From SAR324 cluster bacterium (GTDB lineage: Bacteria; SAR324; NAC60-12), in the NCBI GenBank assembly GCA_028281495.1, contig JANQJU010000023.1:124001-188000 (forward strand): 64,000 nt of DNA. The letters run 5' to 3'. The position numbers and the translations under genes are program-made. The notes beneath the pieces were generated by a model. That model was given only the letters and a program-made list of their open reading frames with translations, did no database searches and had not been told where the DNA came from. The first letter of the stretch is position 1; every line of letters starts with the position of its first letter. Shown here in pieces: positions 37,225-45,550 of the stretch.

Positions 37225-38541
37225 TCAATTGCGTTCTGGAAGTACAATTTTGTAAACATCGGCTTCCACAAATACACGAAACAACTCGGCATCACATTTT
37301 CCATTATCAACCTCGTATTTAATAATATCCAAGGCTCTTTCTATAGGAACTGCTTTCTTGTATGGACGGTCGGAAGCGGTAAGAGCATCGAATATATCGG
37401 ATATTGTCATCATACGAGATTCCACTGGAATTTCAGTGATTCCGTCGGGGTAACCACTTCCATCAAGCTTTTCGTGGTGAGATTTTGCAATTTCTGGAAC
37501 TCGTTGAAAATCTTTCGTCCATGCAATTGTTTTAAGAAATTGATAGGTCACATTCACATGGTTTTCGATTTCTCTACGTTCTTCATTAGTTAACGTCCCA
37601 CGTGGGATGGTCAGAAATTTATATTCTTCTTCCGAAATTAGTCCAATTTTATAAATTTCATCCAAATCAAACTGGATACCTGAAGGTAGAATGGACGGTT
37701 GATTAGCTTCTTCAATTTCAGTCCACCATTTTTGCCTCTCACCAGAACTGATATGTCCCAATGCTTCTTCCAAAGAAAACTTTAGCTGAATTTTTTCCAG
37801 CGTGCCCGGGTACAATTTTTTAGCCTTAACCAGCACATGTTCTCTCACCCCAATTTTACCAAAGTCATGCAACAGTGAGGCATAACGAATGGTTTCTAAT
37901 TCATGTCGGTTGAAATGTAATTCAGCGTATGGGCCTATCTCCACCTTGTCCATCTGTTTTGCTAAGGCAACTGTTAGGCGCGCAACCCGTTCCGAATGGC
38001 CTGAGGTTGTCGGATCACGTGATTCGATCGCTTGTACCGACGCTTGAACAATGCTATCGAGCATTTTTTCAGTGCGCCTACGCTCGATCCATAAGCTGCT
38101 GAGAGACAAGGCCAACTGAGAAATCTCGGGCGAGTTGAATGGCTTGTTTAAATATACAAATTGAGATGGATCGTGGAAGAGAGAGATAATTTCATTAGGA
38201 TTACGGTCAGTATCTGCAGTCACTACAACGCATTGTAAATCCGGCATATACTTCAGGACTTCCCGGATGGTGTCCACACCATCCATTCCAGGCATACGCA
38301 TATCGAAAAATCCCACGGCAAACTTTTTCCCTTCTGCAAAAAAATTTTGCACAAGTTCAACAGCTTTTTCACCGGAATCTGCAAGCTCCACCTGATAACG
38401 ATCTCGTAGATCATTTTTAGGCTTACCAGCAGCTCGACGCATGCGGGAAGAACGAACTTTTTTGGGGCTAAGAATGTCCTTATAAGCTGTCAGGATATGA
38501 GTTTCATCATCAACAGCTAAAATGTAGATATTTGTATCCAT
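37225..38541 (-). CDS. Response regulator with HD-GYP phosphodiesterase domain
   Basis: The receiver (about 1-150) has a ~20-residue basic insertion near residues 28-48 and keeps phospho-Asp in VGFFDMRMPGMDG. The HD-GYP domain shows GHSERVARL, the HD pair in SLLHDFGKIG, and HHEKLDGSGYPDG. This is the RpfG-type layout of c-di-GMP phosphodiesterases. A ~70-residue insert separates the HD and GYP halves. A cytoplasmic output protein; its cognate kinase is not adjacent. It is convergent with uvrC. Confidence 0.94.
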   Translation of the reverse strand: MDTNIYILAVDDETHILTAYKDILSPKKVRSSRMRRAAGKPKNDLRDRYQVELADSGEKAVELVQNFFAEGKKFAVGFFDMRMPGMDGVDTIREVLKYMPDLQCVVVTADTDRNPNEIISLFHDPSQFVYLNKPFNSPEISQLALSLSSLWIERRRTEKMLDSIVQASVQAIESRDPTTSGHSERVARLTVALAKQMDKVEIGPYAELHFNRHELETIRYASLLHDFGKIGVREHVLVKAKKLYPGTLEKIQLKFSLEEALGHISSGERQKWWTEIEEANQPSILPSGIQFDLDEIYKIGLISEEEYKFLTIPRGTLTNEERREIENHVNVTYQFLKTIAWTKDFQRVPEIAKSHHEKLDGSGYPDGITEIPVESRMMTISDIFDALTASDRPYKKAVPIERALDIIKYEVDNGKCDAELFRVFVEADVYKIVLPERN

Positions 38542-38581
38542 GGCTCGTTTTCAATCGATCATTGATGGAGAAGTTCTTGTT

Positions 38582-39379
38582 TTAGTGAGTCATGGTATTT
38601 TGTCGAGTTAGAAACGTATGAGATTTTGGGTCTTTTCCCACATGATACCGAAAATGGGTCAAGAATGCGTTATCTAGCTCGATAGTATTTTGAACGGTTG
38701 CTTGTACTTTAATTGTGTCTGGCTCGCTTTTGTGCTGTTCCAGATAGCGCAAATATGACAACGTGCCAGGAGATAAATCGATTGCATTCGCTTTTTCAAG
38801 GAAACAATCTGGACAACGAATCCCACCCTCGGCGCAATCCAATTGGTGTGCTTGTGAACAATTCAATTGTGGCAAGGCACTACTCCTCCTTTTCCATAAG
38901 GGTTTACCACAGATACAGCTTTCTAAGTTGGGAAAAATGCCTAACAATCGGAAGAGATGCACTTCGAATTGAATTTTGGTTTGTTCTAACGAGGGGGTAT
39001 CTTGCAACATATGATAGGCTAATAGCAATAAGTCGAAAAATTGGTAAGCGGCTTCGGGATCAATGACACATAAGTGTACCAATTCAGTACAGTATGCAGC
39101 ATAAACAATCTTATTGTAAGACTGTCGAATTGAATAAAAACTTTCAAGTAGATCAAACTTCCGAATAGTGACTAATTCGACATTTGCCTTTTCAACGTAA
39201 AAAATAGTGGCGTGAACAAACGGCTCAGAAGCGCCTACATGTCTCGATTTAAGTTTTTTCGCACCTCTTAATATCCCTGATTTTTTCCCCTGGTCTTTCG
39301 TTAAGAAAGTGATAATTTTATCGTTTTCTTTGAAGTCGATTTGTTTAAGAATAATACTTTCTGATGATTGCAATTTCAT
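38582..39379 (-). CDS. recO: DNA repair protein RecO
   Basis: Loads RecA in the RecFOR pathway. The N-terminal OB fold (SIILKQIDFKENDKIITFLT and KKSGILRGAKK), the helical middle and a zinc site (CICG, then RCPDC) are present. Length 265 aa is normal. No strong ribosome site is seen. The start lies only 30 bp from the divergent ComFB-like gene, so promoters must overlap the neighbouring 5' ends. Confidence 0.92.
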   Translation of the reverse strand: MKLQSSESIILKQIDFKENDKIITFLTKDQGKKSGILRGAKKLKSRHVGASEPFVHATIFYVEKANVELVTIRKFDLLESFYSIRQSYNKIVYAAYCTELVHLCVIDPEAAYQFFDLLLLAYHMLQDTPSLEQTKIQFEVHLFRLLGIFPNLESCICGKPLWKRRSSALPQLNCSQAHQLDCAEGGIRCPDCFLEKANAIDLSPGTLSYLRYLEQHKSEPDTIKVQATVQNTIELDNAFLTHFRYHVGKDPKSHTFLTRQNTMTH

Positions 39380-39409
39380 ACAACAAAGAATTTGCTTAAT
39401 AGAGGCTCT

Positions 39410-39697
39410 ATGGATTTAGAATCAAAATATTATTTTAATAATATCTCTTTATTTAATATTCGTAATAGCAACGAAACCCGTATCATATCACTCTTGCCTA
39501 AGGTGTTAGCAGAATTCCCAGATTTTACACCAGAGCAATTAGATGTTGAAGATATTTATGCGTTGACTTTGAATAACCTCAAACCCCGTTATGTGCAAAG
39601 AGGTAGCATAGTACTGCGGAAGGAAGTAACCGATGAAATGATTGTCGAACAATTACGAAAGTCAATCCGGGTTGTGCTAAAACACCCAAAACATTGA
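39410..39697 (+). CDS. ComFB-like protein
   Basis: A 95-residue protein with the late-competence ComFB-family core DVEDIYALTLNNLKPRYVQR, named from Bacillus ComFB and found in many bacteria beside signalling genes. I chose ATG 39410 because AGAGG lies four bases before it. A longer frame from an ATG at 39368 overlaps recO. In some lineages this fold binds cyclic dinucleotides; that function is not demonstrable here. Confidence 0.8.
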   Translation: MDLESKYYFNNISLFNIRNSNETRIISLLPKVLAEFPDFTPEQLDVEDIYALTLNNLKPRYVQRGSIVLRKEVTDEMIVEQLRKSIRVVLKHPKH

Positions 39698-39777
39698 CTC
39701 CCTGTGATAGGAAAAATCGCTGAGCATTCAGGAAATTCCTGCTAAGTGGAGAGGAGCTAAGAGAAGCAAATAAGAAA

Positions 39778-39807
39778 TCCGTCAGTGGTTTGATGCCGAC
39801 TGACGGA
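39778..39807 (-). terminator. Intrinsic terminator of the STAS gene
   Basis: A perfect 9-bp stem (tccgtcagt/actgacgga) with a 12-nt loop lies 14 bp beyond the stop of the minus-strand STAS gene. On that strand it is followed by TTTCTTATTTG, a T-rich tail typical of Rho-independent terminators. Confidence 0.72.
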
Positions 39808-39821
39808 GTGGCACCTTCAAT

Positions 39822-40157
39822 TCAAACCGCAGCCATCGCTTCGTCCATAGTTTTATGGATTGTGATAACCTTGCTAAGATTTGTAATATCAAAAAGAGAG
39901 AGCACTTTTTTATTATTGCAAACTACAATAAGTTTTCCATTGCGTTGTGAAATATCTTTACTAGAGACTGCAATCACCCCGATGCCAGAACTGGAAATAA
40001 ACTCAATCCCTGTGAAATCTAGAATGATATTAACCATTCCTTGTTCAATCAGACCTTCAATTTCCTTCAATAGCGTCGGTGAAGTACTCCCATCTAAATC
40101 GCCAAAGACTGAGACAGAACCGATTTTTTTATCTGCATCAATTACTTTAGTTTCCAT
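39822..40157 (-). CDS. STAS-domain anti-anti-sigma factor
   Basis: A single 111-residue STAS domain (SpoIIAA/RsbV type) with GDLDGSTSPTLLKEIEGL and the conserved phospho-Ser motif DFTGIEFISSSGIGVI. Dephosphorylated STAS proteins bind an RsbW-type kinase and release its target. A matching kinase/phosphatase pair is encoded at 52756-55280, but adjacency does not prove pairing. AAGGA precedes the ATG. Confidence 0.92.
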   Translation of the reverse strand: METKVIDADKKIGSVSVFGDLDGSTSPTLLKEIEGLIEQGMVNIILDFTGIEFISSSGIGVIAVSSKDISQRNGKLIVVCNNKKVLSLFDITNLSKVITIHKTMDEAMAAV

Positions 40158-40388
40158 AGAAACATCCTTCTCTTTAATGTTAAATGGAATGAGTTCAGTG
40201 GTTGTTATAACTTACTGAACCAAACTCCAGGATCACAGACCTTTATGCCTGGAAAGTAGTAGTTGTAGAATGGAGACACTCAACCCCAATATTCATCGTG
40301 ACCTACTCCAACTTTTGCTAATATTCAAGTTGAAGTTGAATAGCATCGGAACCCTAGCATGATGGCAGGCGAGTGGCAAAAGTTTTAT

Positions 40389-41252
40389 TTATCGTGGAGT
40401 TGCCCTGCTTTGTACCGCCAGAGCTTTCTGGATTTCTGTCGAACCGATGTACTCCAATTTGCCGAGAATCTCTCCCAAGAGATAAGGATGGCGCTTCTGA
40501 AGTAATAGTGCAATTTTCAATTGCTCCGAAGTAAGGTATTTATCATCCAACAGGATCTGACCTAACTGAGGCGTACTTTTGCGTGGAGACTGCAACCATT
40601 CCCATGTTCCTCTTAGTGGGGCAAATAAACTTCCCAAAAACGACTCGGTCTCATTCTGAAGTTGTTGAATAATTTTTACACGATTTTCTAATGTCATTTT
40701 CTCTAGAGATTTGACCGATTCTATCGCAATTTCAAAATCGGGACTTGATATCCAAGGTAACAAAGTCGCATAAGCTTGCCACAGGCTAACCTCGCCAAGA
40801 GTTCTTATGACATATCGTTGGGTATTTGTATCGGCTCGATGTAGTAAATCTCCCAAATACCGAACTGCCATAGGGTTATTTTTCAAAGCAACTGCTTCAA
40901 TGGCGATCATTCTCACATACGGATTGTCTGTCTGTTCCAGATAGTGAATCAGAATCTCCATAGGAAGCTGAATGGTGGTTTGATCCACTTCTATTTTGGT
41001 CTTGGAACGACCCTGGGGCCTGGGTCGTGGAGGGGGCTGTCCAGGCGGTTGTCCGGCCTTTGGTGATGCAGAAGCTTTTTCGTATTTTCGTTGAAGAATA
41101 CGATAGGCTTGCAGGACGGCATTAAATTTTTCTGGATCCCCTTGACCATGAGCCGAATCTGGATGGTATCGCAAAACGGCGCGGCGGTAGGCGTGTTTTA
41201 ACTCATCCAAAGTTGCGGTTGGTCCAATCCCAAGTTCAACATAGGGGTTCAT
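40389..41252 (-). CDS. J-domain / HEAT-repeat / GspE-N-like protein
   Basis: An N-terminal J domain (residues 1-62) has ATLDELKHAYRRAVLRYHPD with the HPD motif that stimulates DnaK. A Pro-rich linker leads into HEAT-like repeats (about 110-215: NPYVRMIAIEAVAL, then NTQRYVIRTLGEV). The last ~60 residues (LGQILLDDKYLTSEQLKIAL) resemble the N-terminal domain of type II secretion ATPases (MshEN/GspE-N). GGAGGAAT sits before the ATG at 41252; a longer frame up to 41336 would overlap the upstream gene. Likely a specialised cochaperone or scaffold. Confidence 0.8.
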   Translation of the reverse strand: MNPYVELGIGPTATLDELKHAYRRAVLRYHPDSAHGQGDPEKFNAVLQAYRILQRKYEKASASPKAGQPPGQPPPRPRPQGRSKTKIEVDQTTIQLPMEILIHYLEQTDNPYVRMIAIEAVALKNNPMAVRYLGDLLHRADTNTQRYVIRTLGEVSLWQAYATLLPWISSPDFEIAIESVKSLEKMTLENRVKIIQQLQNETESFLGSLFAPLRGTWEWLQSPRKSTPQLGQILLDDKYLTSEQLKIALLLQKRHPYLLGEILGKLEYIGSTEIQKALAVQSRATPR

Positions 41253-41290
41253 ATATTCCTCCAACAAATAACCGGAAGTTTCATTTTTTA

Positions 41291-43546
41291 TTAGGCCAGT
41301 GCGCTTTCCTTTCCTGAATTGCGCACAAATAAGCAAGAACTCTTCGAATGCACAGTGATCTCTTGTATAAACTCTCTGTTCACCGTATCTGCTAAGCCGA
41401 ATACGTTCAAATCTGCCCTGGGAGCTCGATCTAGAAATTCCATGAATTGACTATGCACGACATGGATTTCGAATCCATCTGGAATCCGTGCCGTTTCCAT
41501 AAGGTTGGCAAGATAACGTTCTGCGATCTCAACATCCTCAGCTCGCGAAGTCACACTAAGCAGCCGCAGCCGCCCATTCCAATTCATCAGGAGCTTATAG
41601 CTGATCAATAACGCTAAGTCGATATTTGCCATATTGAAGCTCAACTGCCATTTGGGGGACTGATCTCGAATCCATAAATTTATTGTACGTTCACGCCCTA
41701 AACCCACTTCAGGATGAGAAGCGTAAAAGAGTACCCCCAGCTGATTATCTCTTGCAACGTTCAGAATTCCTTGAAGGTCATTTTGGTTTCTGCCTTCTGT
41801 TGGAACAAAAATGGTATTTGGTTGAAAAAACGAACCCTTCATCACTGAAACGGATGTATCAAGACTGCTTAAGAAATCCGTTGAGTCGATAATCGCAGAA
41901 GCCGCAAATACTCCTTCATGTTGCATCTCTCGCACGACCTGCTTGACTCCTAATAGCGGCAAGATATCTCGTTCCTTCATCAACCCAACCACTTGTATTG
42001 ATCCTTGCGGATAGACTAAGGATCGCAAAAAACGAAAATGTCCCTCTAGGATGGTTCTCCGTTCAACTGGCAACAACAGATCCGGCTTCCAGGAGCGAAA
42101 ACTTTCTGACTCCGCACTGGTGGCAACTTTTTTTGCCGACCAATTGGCTATAGAAGCAAATAAGCCACTTCGAACCGTGTCCCACGGGTTATCCAAGTCC
42201 TGTCGACTTAAATAGATATAAATTGTGACAATCACCATAATCGATACCAGCCCCAGGAAAGGACTGATAATGATAATTGCGCTCAACGATGCCAAAGCCC
42301 CCAGGAGTGGAACCCACCATGGGATGCGGAAAGTTGGTCGGAAACTGATCAAATTCAGTCGTTCTTCTACCAATAGAACACTATTGATTGTCAAATAGGT
42401 CAATAAAAAAAACATCGTCAAAATTTGAGCAATGGCATTCAAATCTCCTAAAAATAACGCGACCAAAACCAAAACTCCGGTGAAGGCCATTGCATTTCGA
42501 GGTTCACCATTGTGGAGCCGTGCAAAAAACGAAGAATATGGAACAATTCGATGCGAACCCAAAGATTGAAGAATGCGGGGCGATGCCACAAAAGAACTTA
42601 ACGCTGCCGTGAAACAAGATGACAAAATACCAATCAATACCGCTTTGTCCCAGTAGGCCCTTTCGACAGCGATTGTTAGTTGGCCTCTTAATTCTTCTGG
42701 TGTTGCAACCAGGGCGTACCAAACCGCTAGCGAAAGATAGACAAACATAGAACATCCCCAAGCCGCAATGGTCCCTCGAGGAATGCTGTTGCGAGGGTGT
42801 TTCAAGCTACCGGACATGCTAGCTCCAACCATGATTCCTGTCGCTGCGGGAAAAAAAACAGCAAATAATTTCCAAAAGCTTTCTTGTTCAAATGTGCCCC
42901 AAAGTTCTGGAACTTGAAGTTCTGAGACCTTATTTACACCCATATACATTGAGCTTAGAGCAATAATTACTCCAAACATCACAATAATTTGAACACGGAA
43001 TGCCAAACTAGTGCTGAAGTAGGAACTCAAAAAAACAACACCAAATACTCCCAGTAAAACCAATACCTTTGGGTGATCAGGGAAAAGGTAAAGCCATCCC
43101 TCTAAGAATCCATAAATATACATGGCCGTGGAAAGTCCTTGCGCCAAATAGAAAGGGATCCCAATGCTTCCCCCCATTTCTAGGCCTAAGCTTTGGCTTA
43201 CCATGGAAAAAACACCACCAGCCCCTAGACGAATATTCGTTGTAATGGATGCAATCGATAGAGAACTAGTGCCCGTAATCAGATAAGCCATCAAAATGAT
43301 TAAAATAGTCCCGCCCAAACCTGCATTTCCTACAACCCAGCCTTCGCGCAGATACATCATTACGCCAAGAATCGTCAGAATTGTTGGACGGAAGACTCCA
43401 TGAAAGGTTCCAAATTTTTTCCCCTCAACAGCATCGAGTTCACCTGTGGCAACATTTGCCGCCACTTGCGCATCTTCCTTTTTGGGAAGTGTCACCGCTT
43501 CGGTAGCCTTTGCTGGTTTGGAAGGCGTTTCTGAGGACTCAGTCAT
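41291..43546 (-). CDS. Cation-chloride cotransporter-like permease (SLC12-type, APC superfamily)
   Basis: About twelve membrane helices fill residues 60-460, opening with the family signature GVFRPTILTILGVMMYLREG. The FFPAATGIMVGASMSGSLKHP block of Na-K-Cl cotransporters follows. A ~280-residue cytoplasmic C-terminal domain (LLLPVERRTILEGHFRFLR onward) matches the layout of the eukaryotic and bacterial SLC12 relatives. Substrate is unknown; bacterial members may move amino acids or cations. AAGGAAAG precedes the ATG at 43546. The J-domain gene starts 38 bp downstream of its stop. Confidence 0.88.
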   Translation of the reverse strand: MTESSETPSKPAKATEAVTLPKKEDAQVAANVATGELDAVEGKKFGTFHGVFRPTILTILGVMMYLREGWVVGNAGLGGTILIILMAYLITGTSSLSIASITTNIRLGAGGVFSMVSQSLGLEMGGSIGIPFYLAQGLSTAMYIYGFLEGWLYLFPDHPKVLVLLGVFGVVFLSSYFSTSLAFRVQIIVMFGVIIALSSMYMGVNKVSELQVPELWGTFEQESFWKLFAVFFPAATGIMVGASMSGSLKHPRNSIPRGTIAAWGCSMFVYLSLAVWYALVATPEELRGQLTIAVERAYWDKAVLIGILSSCFTAALSSFVASPRILQSLGSHRIVPYSSFFARLHNGEPRNAMAFTGVLVLVALFLGDLNAIAQILTMFFLLTYLTINSVLLVEERLNLISFRPTFRIPWWVPLLGALASLSAIIIISPFLGLVSIMVIVTIYIYLSRQDLDNPWDTVRSGLFASIANWSAKKVATSAESESFRSWKPDLLLPVERRTILEGHFRFLRSLVYPQGSIQVVGLMKERDILPLLGVKQVVREMQHEGVFAASAIIDSTDFLSSLDTSVSVMKGSFFQPNTIFVPTEGRNQNDLQGILNVARDNQLGVLFYASHPEVGLGRERTINLWIRDQSPKWQLSFNMANIDLALLISYKLLMNWNGRLRLLSVTSRAEDVEIAERYLANLMETARIPDGFEIHVVHSQFMEFLDRAPRADLNVFGLADTVNREFIQEITVHSKSSCLFVRNSGKESALA

Positions 43547-43729
43547 AATACTTTCCTTGATACGAGTCTTTCGAAGATAAGGATGACCCACTTTTTGCAA
43601 GACCCATACAAAACCTTTCTAGCCATGTAAAAAATACCAAAACATAAAAAATGATTTGTCTTTCATTGAACCTCTTCCGTCACTCTTCCCCCTTAAGTAA
43701 ATAAATGATCTTTAGCTAAAAGAGGACGC

Positions 43730-44326
43730 ATGCAACTACATGAACAAAGCATATCGTCACTAGGGCTTCCTTACCCGCCTCTTCCTAACTACTCCAATGA
43801 GAAATTTACGTATCATGCTTTGGCAGGATCCTGTACCGTCCAAGCATTGAAACAAAAAATCATGGGAATGCCTGAAGACATTTGGGATGCTTCTTGCCGG
43901 GAAACTTGCTCGATCACACACGCGCACGTAAAAACCATTTATTTACTTTCCCCATCTAATCGGCCTTCAACACCCCTTACCTATCACGAGTTTTACTATC
44001 TCCTTCAAGACGATTTACGGCCCATTTTGGCACGAATTGCCAACGCGTTTCCTTATCCAGGAACAGCATATCGAATCATATTGAACAAACTAGCAGCGCA
44101 ACGTTCTGTGCGTTATCATCGAGATGGTGATATCGTAAATAAAAGGATTCATCGCGTTCATGTTCCTTTGATTACGAATCCTGGAGTGATTTTTACAGTT
44201 GGGGGTGAACCACGTTATCTGAAAGAAGGTGAGCTATGGGAAATCGATCAAACAACTTTACACGGTGTGGTAAACCATAGTTTAGAAGATCGAGTTCACT
44301 TAATCGTAGACTGGCTCTCCTCTTAA
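43730..44326 (+). CDS. Aspartyl/asparaginyl beta-hydroxylase-like 2OG-Fe(II) oxygenase
   Basis: The C-terminal half carries the Fe(II)/2-oxoglutarate motif: VRYHRDGDIVNKRIHRVHVP (His and Asp), GELWEIDQTTLHGVVNH (distal His) and DRVHLIVDW (2OG-binding Arg). This is the AspH/JmjC-like small oxygenase layout. The substrate cannot be told. AGAGGAC lies before the ATG. It is a single gene, not obviously linked to its neighbours. Confidence 0.82.
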   Translation: MQLHEQSISSLGLPYPPLPNYSNEKFTYHALAGSCTVQALKQKIMGMPEDIWDASCRETCSITHAHVKTIYLLSPSNRPSTPLTYHEFYYLLQDDLRPILARIANAFPYPGTAYRIILNKLAAQRSVRYHRDGDIVNKRIHRVHVPLITNPGVIFTVGGEPRYLKEGELWEIDQTTLHGVVNHSLEDRVHLIVDWLSS

Positions 44327-44464
44327 GACTCAGCCCTAGCAATTCTCTGAGCTTGTGTTTGACCTCTCTTCCCTTTTGGTTTACGGTTCGCTTTTGTTTT
44401 CCGACCCCTTCCCCGGAGTTTCACAGATTCCGGAACTCGTTTGCACCTTTAGTATCAAGCAATC

Positions 44465-45475
44465 ATGGCCCAGCGTGCGAAAATATCCGATGTAGCTGAA
44501 CGGGCAAAAGTTTCAGTCACGACGGTGTCACTTGTACTCAACGGTCGTGGAGAACAGATTCCCAAAGAAACTCAAAACCGTGTTTTCCAAGCAGCCGCCC
44601 AACTGAATTATCAACCTAATGAATTAGCCAGGTCGCTAAAAACCAATCAATCGATGACAATCGGTTGTATCACAGACCATATTGTAAGCGGCCCTCATGC
44701 GGGAGGGGTGATCATGGGGGCACAAGAGTTGGCTTGGGCCCAGGGACGGCTGCTTCTGGTTGTCAACACTGAAGATGATGCCGAACTTGAACAATCTGCC
44801 TTGGAAATGATGAAACGGCGACGAGTGGAAGGAATTCTATATACGACAGATTCAATGCACGTGATTCAGGTTCCGGCTGGTCTGACGGATTTACCGATCA
44901 TTCTAGTCAATTGTTATGATCCCCATAGCCCGATTCCAGCAGTGATTCCAGATGAATTTAAAGGCGGCGAAACAGCGACCCAAACCTTGATAGACGAAGG
45001 GCATCGAAGAATTGCATTTATTGATGGAACCCCGCCACTAGAAGCAAATATCGAACGATTGGCCGGCTATCGAGCCGCTTTAGAAGCATCACAAGTTTCA
45101 GTTGAACAAGATCTAATTCCAGTGGTGCCTTGGACGCCCTCAGGAGGCTATCAAGCGACCAAATATTTGATGGAACTCACCCCTCCGCCGACGGCTTTAT
45201 TGTGTGTGAATGACTGGGTTGCTTTGGGAGTATACGAAGCTCTCAAAGAACTAAACTTAAGAATCCCCGACGATGTAGCTGTGATGGGATATGACGATCA
45301 GCGTCTTGCTTCACTCATGATGCCAGGGTTGACGACAATGGCACTGCCCCACTATCAAATGGGACTCAAAGCAATTGAGTATTTGATGGAGATGTCTGCT
45401 AATCCAGAAAAGTCCAAGTCCATTCCATACCTGACGAAAATCCCCTGCCCTGTAATCCGAAGAGAATCCGTTTAA
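44465..45475 (+). CDS. LacI-family transcriptional regulator
   Basis: A helix-turn-helix at the N-terminus (KISDVAERAKVSVTTVSLVL) is followed by the hinge helix NELARSLKTNQS and a periplasmic-binding-protein-like effector domain ending with LTTMALPHYQMG. Such regulators usually control sugar genes, but no sugar gene is next to it, so its targets lie elsewhere. It is an isolated gene. A partial dyad at 44413-44433 upstream is discussed separately as rejected. Confidence 0.93.
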   Translation: MAQRAKISDVAERAKVSVTTVSLVLNGRGEQIPKETQNRVFQAAAQLNYQPNELARSLKTNQSMTIGCITDHIVSGPHAGGVIMGAQELAWAQGRLLLVVNTEDDAELEQSALEMMKRRRVEGILYTTDSMHVIQVPAGLTDLPIILVNCYDPHSPIPAVIPDEFKGGETATQTLIDEGHRRIAFIDGTPPLEANIERLAGYRAALEASQVSVEQDLIPVVPWTPSGGYQATKYLMELTPPPTALLCVNDWVALGVYEALKELNLRIPDDVAVMGYDDQRLASLMMPGLTTMALPHYQMGLKAIEYLMEMSANPEKSKSIPYLTKIPCPVIRRESV

Positions 45476-45550
45476 TTTTCATGCCAATCGTACTTAGGTT
45501 CCTGATTATCCTCATTTTAGCAAGTCGGTTAGAGGAAGATGGACAGGTGT

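Noticed and set aside
44413..44433. Dyad CCGGA...TCCGG upstream of the LacI-type regulator, a possible operator
   Set aside because: The arms are only 5 bp and do not show the central CG palindrome typical of LacI-family sites.
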